64,000 nt of DNA, from the NCBI RefSeq assembly GCF_003248515.1, contig NZ_QFOB01000006.1, forward strand, positions 248,001 through 312,000. The letters run 5' to 3'. A program made the translations under genes and the position numbers. Positions 54,002 to 62,490 of the stretch are shown here, piece by piece. Position 1 is the first letter of the stretch. Each line of letters opens with the position of its first letter. This DNA comes from Sphingomonas sp. Its GTDB lineage: Bacteria > Pseudomonadota > Alphaproteobacteria > Sphingomonadales > Sphingomonadaceae. The notes under the pieces are model-generated. The model was not told the DNA's origin. It saw nothing but the letters and a program-made list of their open reading frames with translations, and did not search any database.

Positions 54002-55680
54002 TGTCCGCCTCGGCCGCACCCCACACGGCCGACGGCCAGGCCGGAGGAGCCCCGCTCCTCCGGCCGCGACTACTGACCGACCTGCTCGACGCCACCGTCG
54101 CGCGACATCCCGACTGGACGGCGATCGATTTTCTCGGGCGCACATGGAGCTATGGCGAGATCGGCGCTCTGGTGGAGCGTGCAGCGCGCGGCCTCCAGGA
54201 TCAGGGCCTGAAACCGGGCGACCGCTTCGGCCTGTGCCTGCCCAATTCGCCTTATTTCGTGATCCTTTATTTCGCGGTGCTGCGCGTGGGCGGCATCGTC
54301 GTGAACTTCAACCCGCTCTATGTGGAGCGCGAGCTGGAGCATCAGATCCGGGACAGCGGTACGCGGATGATGGCCGTGCCCGATCTCGCCGCCATCCACG
54401 GCAAGGTCCTTCATGTGGCGGAAGCGACGGGGCTCGATCGGATCATCATCTGCCCGATGACGGGCATCCTGCCCTTCGCCATGGGCCTCGGCTTCCGCTT
54501 CCTGAAGCGCAAGGATCATGCCCGCTGGCCGCGCGACACGCGCCATGTCGCGTGGGGGGCGCTGATCGCCTCCGATCGCCCCCACGATCCCGTTGCGCGC
54601 GATCCGGACGATATCGCCGTGCTCCAATATACGGGCGGCACGACCGGCGTGCCCAAGGGCGCGATGCTCACCCATGCCAATCTGGCGGCCAACAGCGCCC
54701 AGATGACCATCCATGTCGGCGATCATGAAGACGTGCAGGAGCGTACGCTCGGCGTGCTGCCCATGTTCCACGTCTTCGCGCTGACAACCGTGCTCAACTA
54801 TTCGGTGGATACGGGCGCGGAGATGATCCTGCTGCCCCGCTTCGATCTGAAGCAGATGCTGAAGACGATCGCCCGCACCCACCCCACCCAGTTCTTCGGC
54901 GTGCCGACCATCTATGTGGCGATCAACGGGGCGGATGCGGCCGATCTTGCCGGATTCAAGTCGATCCGCTGCTGCATATCGGGCGGCGCGCCGCTGCCGC
55001 TGGACGTGCGGGAGCGTTTCGAAAGCCGCACCGGGGTGATGGTGGTCGAAGGTTATGGCCTGTCGGAGGCCTCGCCGATCCTCGCCTGCAACCCGCTCGA
55101 CGGCCCCGTGAAGAACAACAGCACCGGCCCCGCCTTCCCCGAAACAGTGATCGAGATACGCGACCTGGACGATCCCCATCGCGTGCTGGGCCTGGGCGAA
55201 AAGGGCGAGGTCTGCGCGCGCGGGCCACAGGTGATGAAGGGCTATTGGCAGAAGCCCGAGGCGACCGAAGCGGTATTCGTCGACGGCGCGCTGCGTACCG
55301 GCGATGTCGGCTATGTGGACGAGGATGGCTATCTGTTCCTCGTCGATCGCATCAAGGATGTGATCCTGTGCGGCGGCTACAATGTCTATCCCCGCGTGAT
55401 CGAGGATGCGATCTACCAGCATCCTGCGGTGAAGGAAGCGATCGTGATCGGCGTGCCGGATCCGTATCGCGGGCAGGCACCCAAGCTCTTCCTCGTCTTC
55501 CGCGACGGCATGGATGCGTCTAAGGAGGAATTGTGCGACTTCCTCCGCGAGCGCATCAACAAGATCGAAATGCCGAGGGAGATCGAGATACGTACGAGCC
55601 TGCCGAAGACGCTGATCGGCAAATTGTCCCGCAAGGAACTCGTCGCGGAGGAGGCCGCCCGCGCGGCGGCATCGTCATGA
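54001..55680 (+). CDS. fadD: Long-chain fatty-acid--CoA ligase
   Basis: 559-aa adenylate-forming enzyme. Core A3 motif YTGGTTGVPKGAMLTHANL, A5 GYGLSEASPI, A7/A8 RTGDVGYVDEDGYLFLVDR, and the A10 lysine region SLPKTLIGKLSRKEL. It activates fatty acids arriving through FadL. Both ends overlap neighbours (TGATG with fadL, ATGA with the MerR gene). Confidence 0.92.
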   Translation: MSASAAPHTADGQAGGAPLLRPRLLTDLLDATVARHPDWTAIDFLGRTWSYGEIGALVERAARGLQDQGLKPGDRFGLCLPNSPYFVILYFAVLRVGGIVVNFNPLYVERELEHQIRDSGTRMMAVPDLAAIHGKVLHVAEATGLDRIIICPMTGILPFAMGLGFRFLKRKDHARWPRDTRHVAWGALIASDRPHDPVARDPDDIAVLQYTGGTTGVPKGAMLTHANLAANSAQMTIHVGDHEDVQERTLGVLPMFHVFALTTVLNYSVDTGAEMILLPRFDLKQMLKTIARTHPTQFFGVPTIYVAINGADAADLAGFKSIRCCISGGAPLPLDVRERFESRTGVMVVEGYGLSEASPILACNPLDGPVKNNSTGPAFPETVIEIRDLDDPHRVLGLGEKGEVCARGPQVMKGYWQKPEATEAVFVDGALRTGDVGYVDEDGYLFLVDRIKDVILCGGYNVYPRVIEDAIYQHPAVKEAIVIGVPDPYRGQAPKLFLVFRDGMDASKEELCDFLRERINKIEMPREIEIRTSLPKTLIGKLSRKELVAEEAARAAASS

Positions 55681-56072
55681 CGACGACGGACGCGAGCGAT
55701 CTGCGGGGCATTCAGCAGATGGCGGAGGAGCTGGGCATCACCCAGCGCACAATCCGCTTTTATGAAGACAAGGGGCTGATCGAGCCGCAGCGGGCCGGGA
55801 CGACGCGCGTCTACACGCGGCGCGAATTCGCGCGGATGCAGTTGATCCTGCGCGGCAAGAGTCTCGGTTTCTCGCTGCGTGACATCAAGGATTTCCTCGA
55901 TCTCTACGATCACGATCCAGCGCATATCGAGCAGACCCACATGCTGGCGGCCCGCGCGGCCGAACGCATCACCGATCTGGAGCAGCAGCAGCGCGCCATC
56001 GTGCAGACGCTGGCCGAACTGCGCCTGATCGAGCGCCAGGCCCTGGATCGCATCCGCGCCGTCGAGGGCTGA
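55677..56072 (+). CDS. MerR-family regulator of the fatty-acid operon
   Basis: 131 aa. N-terminal winged helix GIQQMAEELGITQRTIRFYE and DKGLIEPQRAGTTRVYTRRE, then RGKSLGFSLRDIKDFLDLYD and a coiled-coil dimer helix. No cysteine metal site is present, so it is not a metal sensor. It resembles the LiuR-like regulators that control fatty-acid and branched-chain amino-acid catabolism in proteobacteria, which fits its coupling to fadD. The palindrome at 52137-52169 is its likely target. Confidence 0.88.
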   Translation: MTTTDASDLRGIQQMAEELGITQRTIRFYEDKGLIEPQRAGTTRVYTRREFARMQLILRGKSLGFSLRDIKDFLDLYDHDPAHIEQTHMLAARAAERITDLEQQQRAIVQTLAELRLIERQALDRIRAVEG

Positions 56073-56151
56073 TCTGCTCCCTCCGCGCCCGGCTTCGTCG
56101 CGGCGCGGAAATCGCTTGCATGGAAATATCCGATGCGAACGCGCGGCCATC

Positions 56152-56394
56152 ATGATCCGCCTGCGCGAGCCTGCGCTGGAGCGGCCATACAGGATGCCCC
56201 TTTTTCCCGCGCCCGCCCTGTTCTCGCTGTTCGTCAACGCCGCGCTGCTGACGGCGTTCGTCTATGAGGAGCCACTCGTGCCAGCCTGGGCTTTCGCGCT
56301 GCTCGGCGCGCTGACGCTTCTCGCCTCGTGGGCGGCATATCGGGCGGGCCGAAATCGTGCTCCAAACGTGCACGGCAGCGCGCCGGAGGCTTGA
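56152..56394 (+). pseudogene. C-terminal piece of an APC amino-acid permease
   Basis: The frame encodes LREPALERPYRMPLFPAPAL followed by two membrane helices. This matches the loop and last two helices at the end of APC permeases (R-R-x-P-x-L-x-R-P-Y-x-x-P). The ten preceding helices are absent, and upstream is the MerR gene. It is either a truncated relic or a small membrane protein recruited from one. The ATG at 56152 has no good ribosome-binding site. Confidence 0.5.
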
Positions 56395-56418
56395 AACCGG
56401 ATCGGGTGTGCCTAGCTA
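56390..56418 (+). promoter_or_regulatory. Sigma-32-type (heat shock) promoter of hsp20
   Basis: CTTGAA at 56390-56395 and CCTAGCTA at 56411-56418, spaced 15 bases, resemble the alphaproteobacterial RpoH promoter (CTTGAA...CC-TAT-T). Predicted transcripts would begin near 56425, giving a leader of about 90 bases, the usual length for a ROSE thermometer. Confidence 0.45.
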
Positions 56419-56459
56419 CGAAGGCGTCGGGATCGTCGCCGTTCGGGGCGGTCGCGGCG

Positions 56460-56515
56460 GGGCCGGTGGATGATCCACGGCCCTTCTTTCAATCGCTTGT
56501 GAAGGATTGAATATC
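56460..56515 (+). ncRNA. ROSE-like RNA thermometer in the hsp20 leader
   Basis: Two hairpins. The first, GGGCCgGTGGA-TGA-TCCACGGCCC (56460-56483), has one bulged G. The second pairs TTCAATC (56488-56494) with GATTGAA (56505-56511) and continues as G-G, C-A and T-A pairs around a TGTG loop, so the ribosome-binding AAGGA (56502-56506) is trapped against TCGCT. The U-(U/C)-G-C-U strand opposite the ribosome-binding site with a G-G pair is the defining feature of ROSE elements, which melt at heat-shock temperature. Confidence 0.7.
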
Positions 56516-56983
56516 ATGCGTACCTTCGATTTCGCCCCCCTGCTCCGCAGCTCCATCGGCTTCGAGAATCTCAACCGTCTCGTCGATCTCGCCACGCGCG
56601 GCGAGGGCGATGCCTACCCGCCCTACAATATCGAGAAGGTGGCCGAGGACGCCTACCGCATCTCGATGGCGACGGCCGGCTTCACCCGCGACGAGCTGGA
56701 TATCACCGCGCAGGATAATGTGCTGACCATCACCGGCCGCGCTGTCGAGGCGGCGGACGGCGACAAGCGCGAATTCCTGCATCGCGGCATCGGCAAGCGC
56801 GCGTTCGAGCGTCGCTTCCAGCTGGCCGACACGATCCGCGTGACCGGCGCCTCCTACACGGACGGCCTGCTCAACATCGAGCTCGTCCGTGAAGTGCCCG
56901 AGCACAAGAAGCCCCGCACCATCGCCATCGACGGGCAGTCGCCCACGCTCGAAGCGGTGATCGACGAGCGCCAGGCCGCCTGA
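56516..56983 (+). CDS. Small heat-shock protein (Hsp20/IbpA family)
   Basis: 155-aa chaperone with an alpha-crystallin domain: NIEKVAEDAYRISMATAGFT, LTITGRAVEAADGDKREFLHRGI, FERRFQLADTIRVTGASYTDGLL, and the I-x-I-like tail KPRTIAIDG. It holds unfolded proteins for refolding. The N-terminus MRTFDFAPLLRSSIGF is typical of IbpA-like members. Translation start ATG at 56516 after the AAGGA embedded in the leader hairpin; terminator at 57013. Confidence 0.95.
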   Translation: MRTFDFAPLLRSSIGFENLNRLVDLATRGEGDAYPPYNIEKVAEDAYRISMATAGFTRDELDITAQDNVLTITGRAVEAADGDKREFLHRGIGKRAFERRFQLADTIRVTGASYTDGLLNIELVREVPEHKKPRTIAIDGQSPTLEAVIDERQAA

Positions 56984-57012
56984 GCGCCGGCGCCCACGAG
57001 GCTAAAGCGAAA

Positions 57013-57046
57013 GGCGCCCCTGCCACATGGCCGGGGCGCCTTTTTT
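57013..57046 (+). terminator. Terminator of hsp20
   Basis: GGCGCCCC pairs with GGGGCGCC around a 12-base loop and is followed by six T. Confidence 0.9.
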
Positions 57047-57145
57047 CATATGTGAAAGCGTTTGCGCCCCGCCCTTACCCTTCACGGGGCGGAGGCGGGG
57101 CGGCGCTTCGGTGCGTTCGTCACGAACGATCCTTGTCGATCACCC

Positions 57146-58039
57146 TCAAACCTTCACCTCCAGCGCCATCGCCTCCGCGTAAAGCGTCACCGCGAAGCGC
57201 GCGACCTTCTCACCCGCGATCGGCAGGATCGTCTGAAACCGCCGGAAGCCGATATTGGCGAAGGAGATGATCGCGAGTTCGGCCTTCATGTCCGGCCCGA
57301 GCAGCACGATCCGACCCGCCATCTCATCCGTATCCAGATGCTTGCCATCGACGAACCAGGCCTGCGCCGCCGCGGCCCACGCTGCATGGTCGGCAGCGGA
57401 GATCGTCAATTGCAGATCCGGCACCGTCACCTTCGCGGGCAGCTTGGCCGGATCACGAAAGATGCCGACACTGTCGGTCGCCACGCCACATGCCCAGCTG
57501 AAACTCTCGATCCGCGCCACCCGCGCGCACGGCAGATTGCCGATCTCGATCCGGAAATTCGAGGCGATCCAGGCCTTTGCCTTCGGCGCCTTGACGCGGA
57601 TGTCGCGGCCGTCTCCCTTGCCGATCTTCACCTGCTCGGCCTCGAACGCCGCAAGCAACGTGCCGGGCTCCTTGCTCGCGCCGTCCAGCGCCGGAACGAT
57701 CAGGCGCGTGAGAACGGCGTTCGAAAAGGCGATGGATCTCTGCGCCTTGTAGGCCGCGTCACCGATCACGACTTCACCGGATGCCGGCGACAGCGGCTGG
57801 GCCAGTGACGCCTTCAGCCAGTCCGCCATGGGTTTGCCCATGCCGAGGCCGACCGTGAGCGAGGCGGGCGTCCAGCGCACGTTCGAGACGTGTTTCTTGA
57901 TGGCGCCGGCCGGGCCAAGATTGGTTTGGGCAATATCCGCCTCCATCTCCAGCCCCTCGATCGCGCGCAGATCGCTGACCGTGCCGCCGTTGAGAGTGAG
58001 GGTCTCGGGGTAGCCGGACGTGCTGGAGACTGCTGGCAT
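57146..58039 (-). CDS. Orphan 297-aa protein, faintly tail-tube-like
   Basis: Start ATG at 58039 after AAGGA; an ATG 15 bases upstream lacks this. No signal peptide. The two halves look alike: each has a beta-rich opening (SDLRAIEGLEMEADI and SNFRIEIGNLPCARVARIES), a strand with basic and aromatic residues and a W-rich helix (KPMADWLKASL and HAAWAAAAQAWFVDGK), then a strand-rich end (SIAFSNAVLTRLIVPALDGA and ELAIISFANIGFRRFQ). This layout recalls phage/contractile tail tube (gp19-type) proteins. No other tail genes are nearby, so the resemblance may be superficial. Function unknown. Confidence 0.6.
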   Translation of the reverse strand: MPAVSSTSGYPETLTLNGGTVSDLRAIEGLEMEADIAQTNLGPAGAIKKHVSNVRWTPASLTVGLGMGKPMADWLKASLAQPLSPASGEVVIGDAAYKAQRSIAFSNAVLTRLIVPALDGASKEPGTLLAAFEAEQVKIGKGDGRDIRVKAPKAKAWIASNFRIEIGNLPCARVARIESFSWACGVATDSVGIFRDPAKLPAKVTVPDLQLTISAADHAAWAAAAQAWFVDGKHLDTDEMAGRIVLLGPDMKAELAIISFANIGFRRFQTILPIAGEKVARFAVTLYAEAMALEVKV

Positions 58040-58120
58040 GACGATCCTTCCCATGATGATCGGCGCGGGGCGATTCGTGGCCTTCCCGCTACCCCGTTGA
58101 AACGCCCCGTGCGGCGGCCG

Positions 58121-58972
58121 TCAGCCCGGCGGATTCCCCGCGCGCTGGCTGGCCAGTTCCTTGGCGAAGCTCTTCTGCGCTGCATCCACCACCCACCGCA
58201 ATTCGCCGGGATCGACGAACGCGCCGGGCTTGCCGGCCTTCAGCGCCGCGCGCTTGGCCTCCAGCCCGAAACCATCGGCATGATAGTTCAGGAAAATATC
58301 GGCCCTGGTCGCGCGCAGTTTGGCGAAGGTCGTCTCGAAATCGGCGGCGGCCCTCGGATAATCGGGATTGCCGACCAGCCTCTGCCCCGCCACCGAAATG
58401 CTGGACGCGAAGATCACGCGCTTGCCGCCGATCGTTGCGAGCCAGCTTGTAGCGCCCTTCGTATGGCCCGGCGTCAGCATCGCGGTCAGCGCGATGGGGC
58501 CGAGCGTCACCTTCTCGCCATCCCGGATCACACGATCGACACGCACGGCCGGGAAATCGGCGAGGTCGCCCCGGCCGATCGTGCGCCCCGCCTCCAGATC
58601 GGGCCGATCGCCCGCGCTGGCATAAAGCTTCGCCCCCGTCAGCCGCTTGAGTTCGGCAAGACCGCCCGAATGATCGAAATGCGCGTGGTTGATGAGGATG
58701 ATCCGCACATCGCGCAGCCTGAAGCCCAGCCTGCGAATGTTCGCGGCGATCAGCGGCGCGCTTTCCGGCAGGCCGCCATCGATCAACACATGGCCAGCCG
58801 GCCCGGTCAACAGATAGGAGGAGAGCCCCGCCGTCCCGACATAATAGAGATTGCCCCAGATCCGGAACGGCTGGGAGGGCCGGTTCCAGCCGATCCGCGT
58901 CTCCGCCGATTGCGCGAAGGCGGGAGCGAAAGGCGTGGAGAGAGCGAGCAGGATGGCGATGAGATGGCGCAT
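58121..58972 (-). CDS. Secreted metallo-beta-lactamase, subclass B3-like
   Basis: 283 aa with a signal peptide (MRHLIAILLALSTPFAPAFA). The B3 opening WNRPSQPFRIWGNLYYVGTA and GLSSYLLTGPAGHVLIDGGL is followed by the zinc ligands NHAHFDHSGG (H-x-H-x-D-H), TPGHTKGATSW (H) and a last histidine in FLNYHADGF. All six B3 ligand positions are filled. So it is either a true periplasmic beta-lactamase or a related hydrolase. The loop after TSW is shorter than in L1-type enzymes. The neighbourhood shows no resistance island, suggesting a chromosomal enzyme. Confidence 0.82.
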   Translation of the reverse strand: MRHLIAILLALSTPFAPAFAQSAETRIGWNRPSQPFRIWGNLYYVGTAGLSSYLLTGPAGHVLIDGGLPESAPLIAANIRRLGFRLRDVRIILINHAHFDHSGGLAELKRLTGAKLYASAGDRPDLEAGRTIGRGDLADFPAVRVDRVIRDGEKVTLGPIALTAMLTPGHTKGATSWLATIGGKRVIFASSISVAGQRLVGNPDYPRAAADFETTFAKLRATRADIFLNYHADGFGLEAKRAALKAGKPGAFVDPGELRWVVDAAQKSFAKELASQRAGNPPG

Positions 58973-59044
58973 GGCCCCCTGCCTAATCGAAGCCCGCGAG
59001 AGTGCAAAGCGACACCTCTCGGCATATGACCAGCGCCCCATCCG

Positions 59045-59572
59045 CTAGCCGCGCCCGCAATGGCTCAACGCCTGTCGCTCCGCAGTCGGGCGATCGCTCA
59101 GGAGATCCTTCATCTGGTGAAGATCCTGATAGCCGGTGCCCATCCACGAAACACCGTAAATCACCGAAGCCGCCGCGCAGAGATAGGAGAATTTCCGGTA
59201 TCGTGCCTCCAGATCCCGGCACAATATGATGAGAAGATAGGCGAAAAGCAGCGAGACGATCACGTTCCCGATCACCGCTCCGATCCAGTTCTGGTAAAGG
59301 ATCGATTCCCGGTGCGCGAACTCGATATAATGGCCACCAAGGCAACCCTGTAGAACGCTGTCCTTCTGTTCGTTTATCGTGCTCGTGGCGCTCAGCGAGG
59401 TCGCGATCGCGGCCCAGAGCCCCGCAACGATCGCAAGCAGCGCATCGCGATCCTTCTTCCCCTCGGCGCCGGCCTCGGCCTGCCTCACATTCGCCTTCAG
59501 GGCATCGGCCAATGCCCGCAGATCGCTCGCTTCGCCCGTCCTGCCGACTTCGCCGGCTTTACTCTCGTCCAT
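59045..59572 (-). CDS. Membrane protein of unknown function
   Basis: 175 aa. A charged N-terminal helix (ALADALKANVRQAEAGAEGKK) is followed by helix 1 (LLAIVAGLWAAIATSLSATS), helix 2 (WIGAVIGNVIVSLLFAYLLI) and helix 3 (FSYLCAAASVIYGVSWMG). The segment between helices 1 and 2 (EFAHRESILYQNWI) is polar. No family recognised. It is a single gene, with 72 bases to the metallo-hydrolase gene downstream. Confidence 0.65.
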   Translation of the reverse strand: MDESKAGEVGRTGEASDLRALADALKANVRQAEAGAEGKKDRDALLAIVAGLWAAIATSLSATSTINEQKDSVLQGCLGGHYIEFAHRESILYQNWIGAVIGNVIVSLLFAYLLIILCRDLEARYRKFSYLCAAASVIYGVSWMGTGYQDLHQMKDLLSDRPTAERQALSHCGRG

Positions 59573-59669
59573 CGAAGCCCCCGCAACGAAAACGGACGTA
59601 AGCTATATCGGATTCATCGGCGCGGGGCGACGGCTTCGAGGACGGGCAATCAATCGTTACAGAGGCCGG

Positions 59670-61196
59670 TCAGAGCGGCCGGGTGAACAGAGCGTAGAGG
59701 CTCTTCACTCCCATGAAATAATTGCCGATCCGCAGATTTTCGTTCGCGGCATGCTGGTTGTTGTCATTGTTCACCAGCGGCACGAGCAGGATAGGCGCCT
59801 TCACGCCATCCACCAGCGGGCGCGTCGGCACGCTGCCGCCCATGATCGGGATGCGCACAGGCTCCGCCTTCCATGCATCCACCAGCGCCGCGCGCGCCCA
59901 GCCACCCACCGGCGCATCGAGGGGCGTCTGGAGCGCCTGCCCCTGCCCGTCCCCACCGGTGATGGTCGCAAGCTTCGGCCAGGTCGCGCGTTCCTCATCG
60001 GTCGGCGGGCCTTTCACCAGATGATAGCCCTGATCCTCCACCCATTTGCGGACGAGCGCGATCTGGCGCGGCGCTGGCGTACCCGGCACGGTGCGCGCAT
60101 CGAAGGTGGCGATGGCAAAGGCCGGGATGATCGTGCGCGAGGCTTCCGGCGATCCCGCCTTCATCGATGTGATGTTGAGAGAGGGATAAGCGAGCGCCTC
60201 CTGATAGCTCTCGCCCACCTTCTCGCTGGTCCTGATGCCCAGCCGCTTGCGCAATGCCACTTCATCGTCCGGCACGGCTGCGCGCGCCGCCTTCGATGCC
60301 GGATCCAGCGCGACGCCATCGTAGAAGCCGGGAATCAGCACACGGCCGTCCGCATCCTTCATCGTCGCGATCAGCTGCGCGAGGCCGAAGGCCGGATTGG
60401 CCGCATAATTTCCGTAATGCCCGCTATGAAGCTCGCTTCGCGCCCCCCACACGGTAAGCGCGAAGCCCCCGCCGCCGCGATGACCGAAGACGAGGGTGGG
60501 CTTGTTGCTCTCGTGCATCGGCCCGTCGAGCATCACCACCGCATCCGCCTTCAGCAGTTCCGCGTTGCGATCCACCACGTCTTTCAGCGTCGGCGGGCCG
60601 CCCTCCTCGTGGCTATCGATCAGGATCTTGATCCGGATGGCGGGTTTTCTGCCCGTAGCCTTCAGCGCGTCCATCGCCGCCATCAGCATCAGGATCGGCG
60701 CCTTGTCGTCGGCCGCCGAGCGGGCGAACAGGCGCCATTCGGGATCAAGCGCGCCTTTCGAGAGGGTCTCGATCGGCAAGGTTTCCCACGAGCCATCGGC
60801 GCGCTTTCTTTTCAGCGTCGGCACAAAGGGGCCGGGCTGGTCCCATTCGGCGGGGTTTACCGCCTGTCCGTCCATATGTGCGTAGAACAGCACGGTGCGG
60901 GCGCCCTTCGCCGCCGCCGGGCCGGCCGCATAGACCATCGGAGTCTCGCCATCCGCCAGTTGCCGCGCCGTGAAGCCGTGGCGCTTGAAAGCGGCCTCCA
61001 CCCAATCCGCATTCGCCCGCATATCGGCAGTCGAGGCACGCATCACGTTGGGAATCTTCACCGCCTCGACCAGTTCGGGCAGCGTCGAGCGGGCTGCTTG
61101 GGTGATGGCCTTTTCGTCCTGCGGGGTCAGCGCACGCGCCTGCGATCCGATCAGGCAGACCGCACCCAGCAATGTCGAAAAGCGCGCACATCCCAT
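59670..61196 (-). CDS. Secreted M20-family dipeptidase/peptidase
   Basis: 508 aa with a signal peptide (GAVCLIGSQARA). Zinc ligands: FYAHMDGQ (H and D), RSAADDKAP (bridging D), SHEEGG (E general base and ligand), VVMLDGP (D) and NNDNNQHAANE (terminal H). The lid domain is inserted between. It hydrolyses peptides or N-acyl amino acids in the periplasm; precise substrate unknown. Confidence 0.92.
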   Translation of the reverse strand: MGCARFSTLLGAVCLIGSQARALTPQDEKAITQAARSTLPELVEAVKIPNVMRASTADMRANADWVEAAFKRHGFTARQLADGETPMVYAAGPAAAKGARTVLFYAHMDGQAVNPAEWDQPGPFVPTLKRKRADGSWETLPIETLSKGALDPEWRLFARSAADDKAPILMLMAAMDALKATGRKPAIRIKILIDSHEEGGPPTLKDVVDRNAELLKADAVVMLDGPMHESNKPTLVFGHRGGGGFALTVWGARSELHSGHYGNYAANPAFGLAQLIATMKDADGRVLIPGFYDGVALDPASKAARAAVPDDEVALRKRLGIRTSEKVGESYQEALAYPSLNITSMKAGSPEASRTIIPAFAIATFDARTVPGTPAPRQIALVRKWVEDQGYHLVKGPPTDEERATWPKLATITGGDGQGQALQTPLDAPVGGWARAALVDAWKAEPVRIPIMGGSVPTRPLVDGVKAPILLVPLVNNDNNQHAANENLRIGNYFMGVKSLYALFTRPL

Positions 61197-61244
61197 GGCC
61201 GATCGCCCCCGCGAAAAGCGCGAAAAGCGCGCCGAAATTCGAGA

Positions 61245-61757
61245 CTAGGGGCTTTTCCCGCCGCGTCCAGCAAGCCGGGATTCTCCGCCGGAATCCTGCG
61301 CGAGGAGGCTCCTGAGAGCGGTCAGCACCGGGCGCTGGCTGGCGAGCATCGCCGTTTCCGCCTCTTCCAGATTCATCCAGCGCGCCTCGCCCACTTCGGG
61401 CACCCGCATGATCTGCCCCGATCGCGGCGGCCATTCGATCGAAATCTCGTTGCTGACGAGATCCGCCACATCCCAGTCCCGCTCTGCCGCAAAAGCCTCG
61501 ACGCGCTTGCCGCCCGCCTGACGCACCGTGCACAATGGACGCGGCGCCTCCTCCAGCAGGACCCCCAGTTCCTCGTGCAACTCGCGCATCGCCGCATCCA
61601 CCGGGCTCTCGCCGGGCTCCAATGCACCTTTGGGTATCTGCCACGCACCCTCGTTGCGACGGCGCCAGAAGGGGCCACCCGGAAGGATCAGCAGCACCTC
61701 CGTGCCTTTTTCGCGCCGGCGATAAAGAAGGACGCCCGCGCTACGGGGTTGGCTCAT
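61245..61757 (-). CDS. NUDIX hydrolase
   Basis: 170 aa. The Nudix box runs from GALEPGE to RELHEELG (about residues 44-65), with all acidic metal ligands. The N-terminus SAGVLLYRRREKGTEVLLIL and GGPFWRRRNEGAWQIPKG resembles diadenosine-polyphosphate or general nucleotide pyrophosphatases. Substrate unknown. Confidence 0.88.
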   Translation of the reverse strand: MSQPRSAGVLLYRRREKGTEVLLILPGGPFWRRRNEGAWQIPKGALEPGESPVDAAMRELHEELGVLLEEAPRPLCTVRQAGGKRVEAFAAERDWDVADLVSNEISIEWPPRSGQIMRVPEVGEARWMNLEEAETAMLASQRPVLTALRSLLAQDSGGESRLAGRGGKSP

Positions 61758-61936
61758 GCGATACTCCCACCCCGCCGCGCACGATAAACGCGGCGACGGG
61801 CCGGTGTTTCCGTTGCGTGACGAACATGGGGGACTGATAGGCAGGCAGAGCGGAATCCTCTAATGGTTTCCGATTGATTCACCCTTTTCCGTAACAATCC
61901 TTCAATCCGATCGCGCCGATCGTCTCTCCGGGGGAC

Positions 61937-62440
61937 ATGACCGTGCCGTTTCTGGCCAAACTTGATTTGAAAGCGACTGGCGACGCGCGGCGATCGCGGC
62001 GTCTGTTTGCCAATCGAATCGATGGCCTTCTGGTCGGCAAGGATCGCCGCTTCGACATCATCATCCACAACATGTCCGAAACCGGCTTTCTCGCGGAATT
62101 CCAGTCCGGCCTGCGCCCCGGCGATCTCGTGCGGATCGAGATGGCGCGCATCGGCTTCGTCGAGGCGCGGGTGATGCGCAAGCGCGGCATGGGCCATGGC
62201 TGCCAGTTCCTGACCCCCGTCCCCTCCGATGTCGTGCAGGAGACGATCGCCGGGAGCGTCGGCTTCGCCGAGGGATCGGGCGAGGGCGAACATGCCGAGC
62301 CCGGCACCAGCGAAGCGGAACTTCTGGGTTATCGCCGTCGCGCGCGCCGCGAACGGATCGGCGCGATCATCATGGTCGTCTGCATGCTGGCGGCCGTCGC
62401 GATCCTCGCGGCCGCCCTGCTCCGCATCCTTACGGCATAA
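61937..62440 (+). CDS. PilZ-domain protein with C-terminal membrane anchor
   Basis: 167 aa. The c-di-GMP binding pattern is present in DARRSRRLF (R-x3-R) and HNMSETGF (N-x-S-x-x-G), about residues 15-53. A C-terminal helix (GAIIMVVCMLAAVAILAAALL) anchors it in the membrane, an unusual layout for single PilZ proteins. The start follows GGGGGA. Divergent from the Nudix gene. Confidence 0.85.
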   Translation: MTVPFLAKLDLKATGDARRSRRLFANRIDGLLVGKDRRFDIIIHNMSETGFLAEFQSGLRPGDLVRIEMARIGFVEARVMRKRGMGHGCQFLTPVPSDVVQETIAGSVGFAEGSGEGEHAEPGTSEAELLGYRRRARRERIGAIIMVVCMLAAVAILAAALLRILTA

Positions 62441-62490
62441 CGACGGCCACGGCCGGCATTCCGATGCCGGGGCGCCGCGACCGCCCGATT

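Noticed and set aside
55533..55676. An N-terminal extension of the MerR regulator
   Set aside because: It lies inside fadD, and the ATG at 55677 in the ATGA overlap gives a normal MerR N-terminus.
59379..61787. An 802-codon plus-strand frame opposite the M20 peptidase and Nudix genes
   Set aside because: The longest open frame in the window, but antisense to two genes with intact catalytic motifs and itself lacking any domain.
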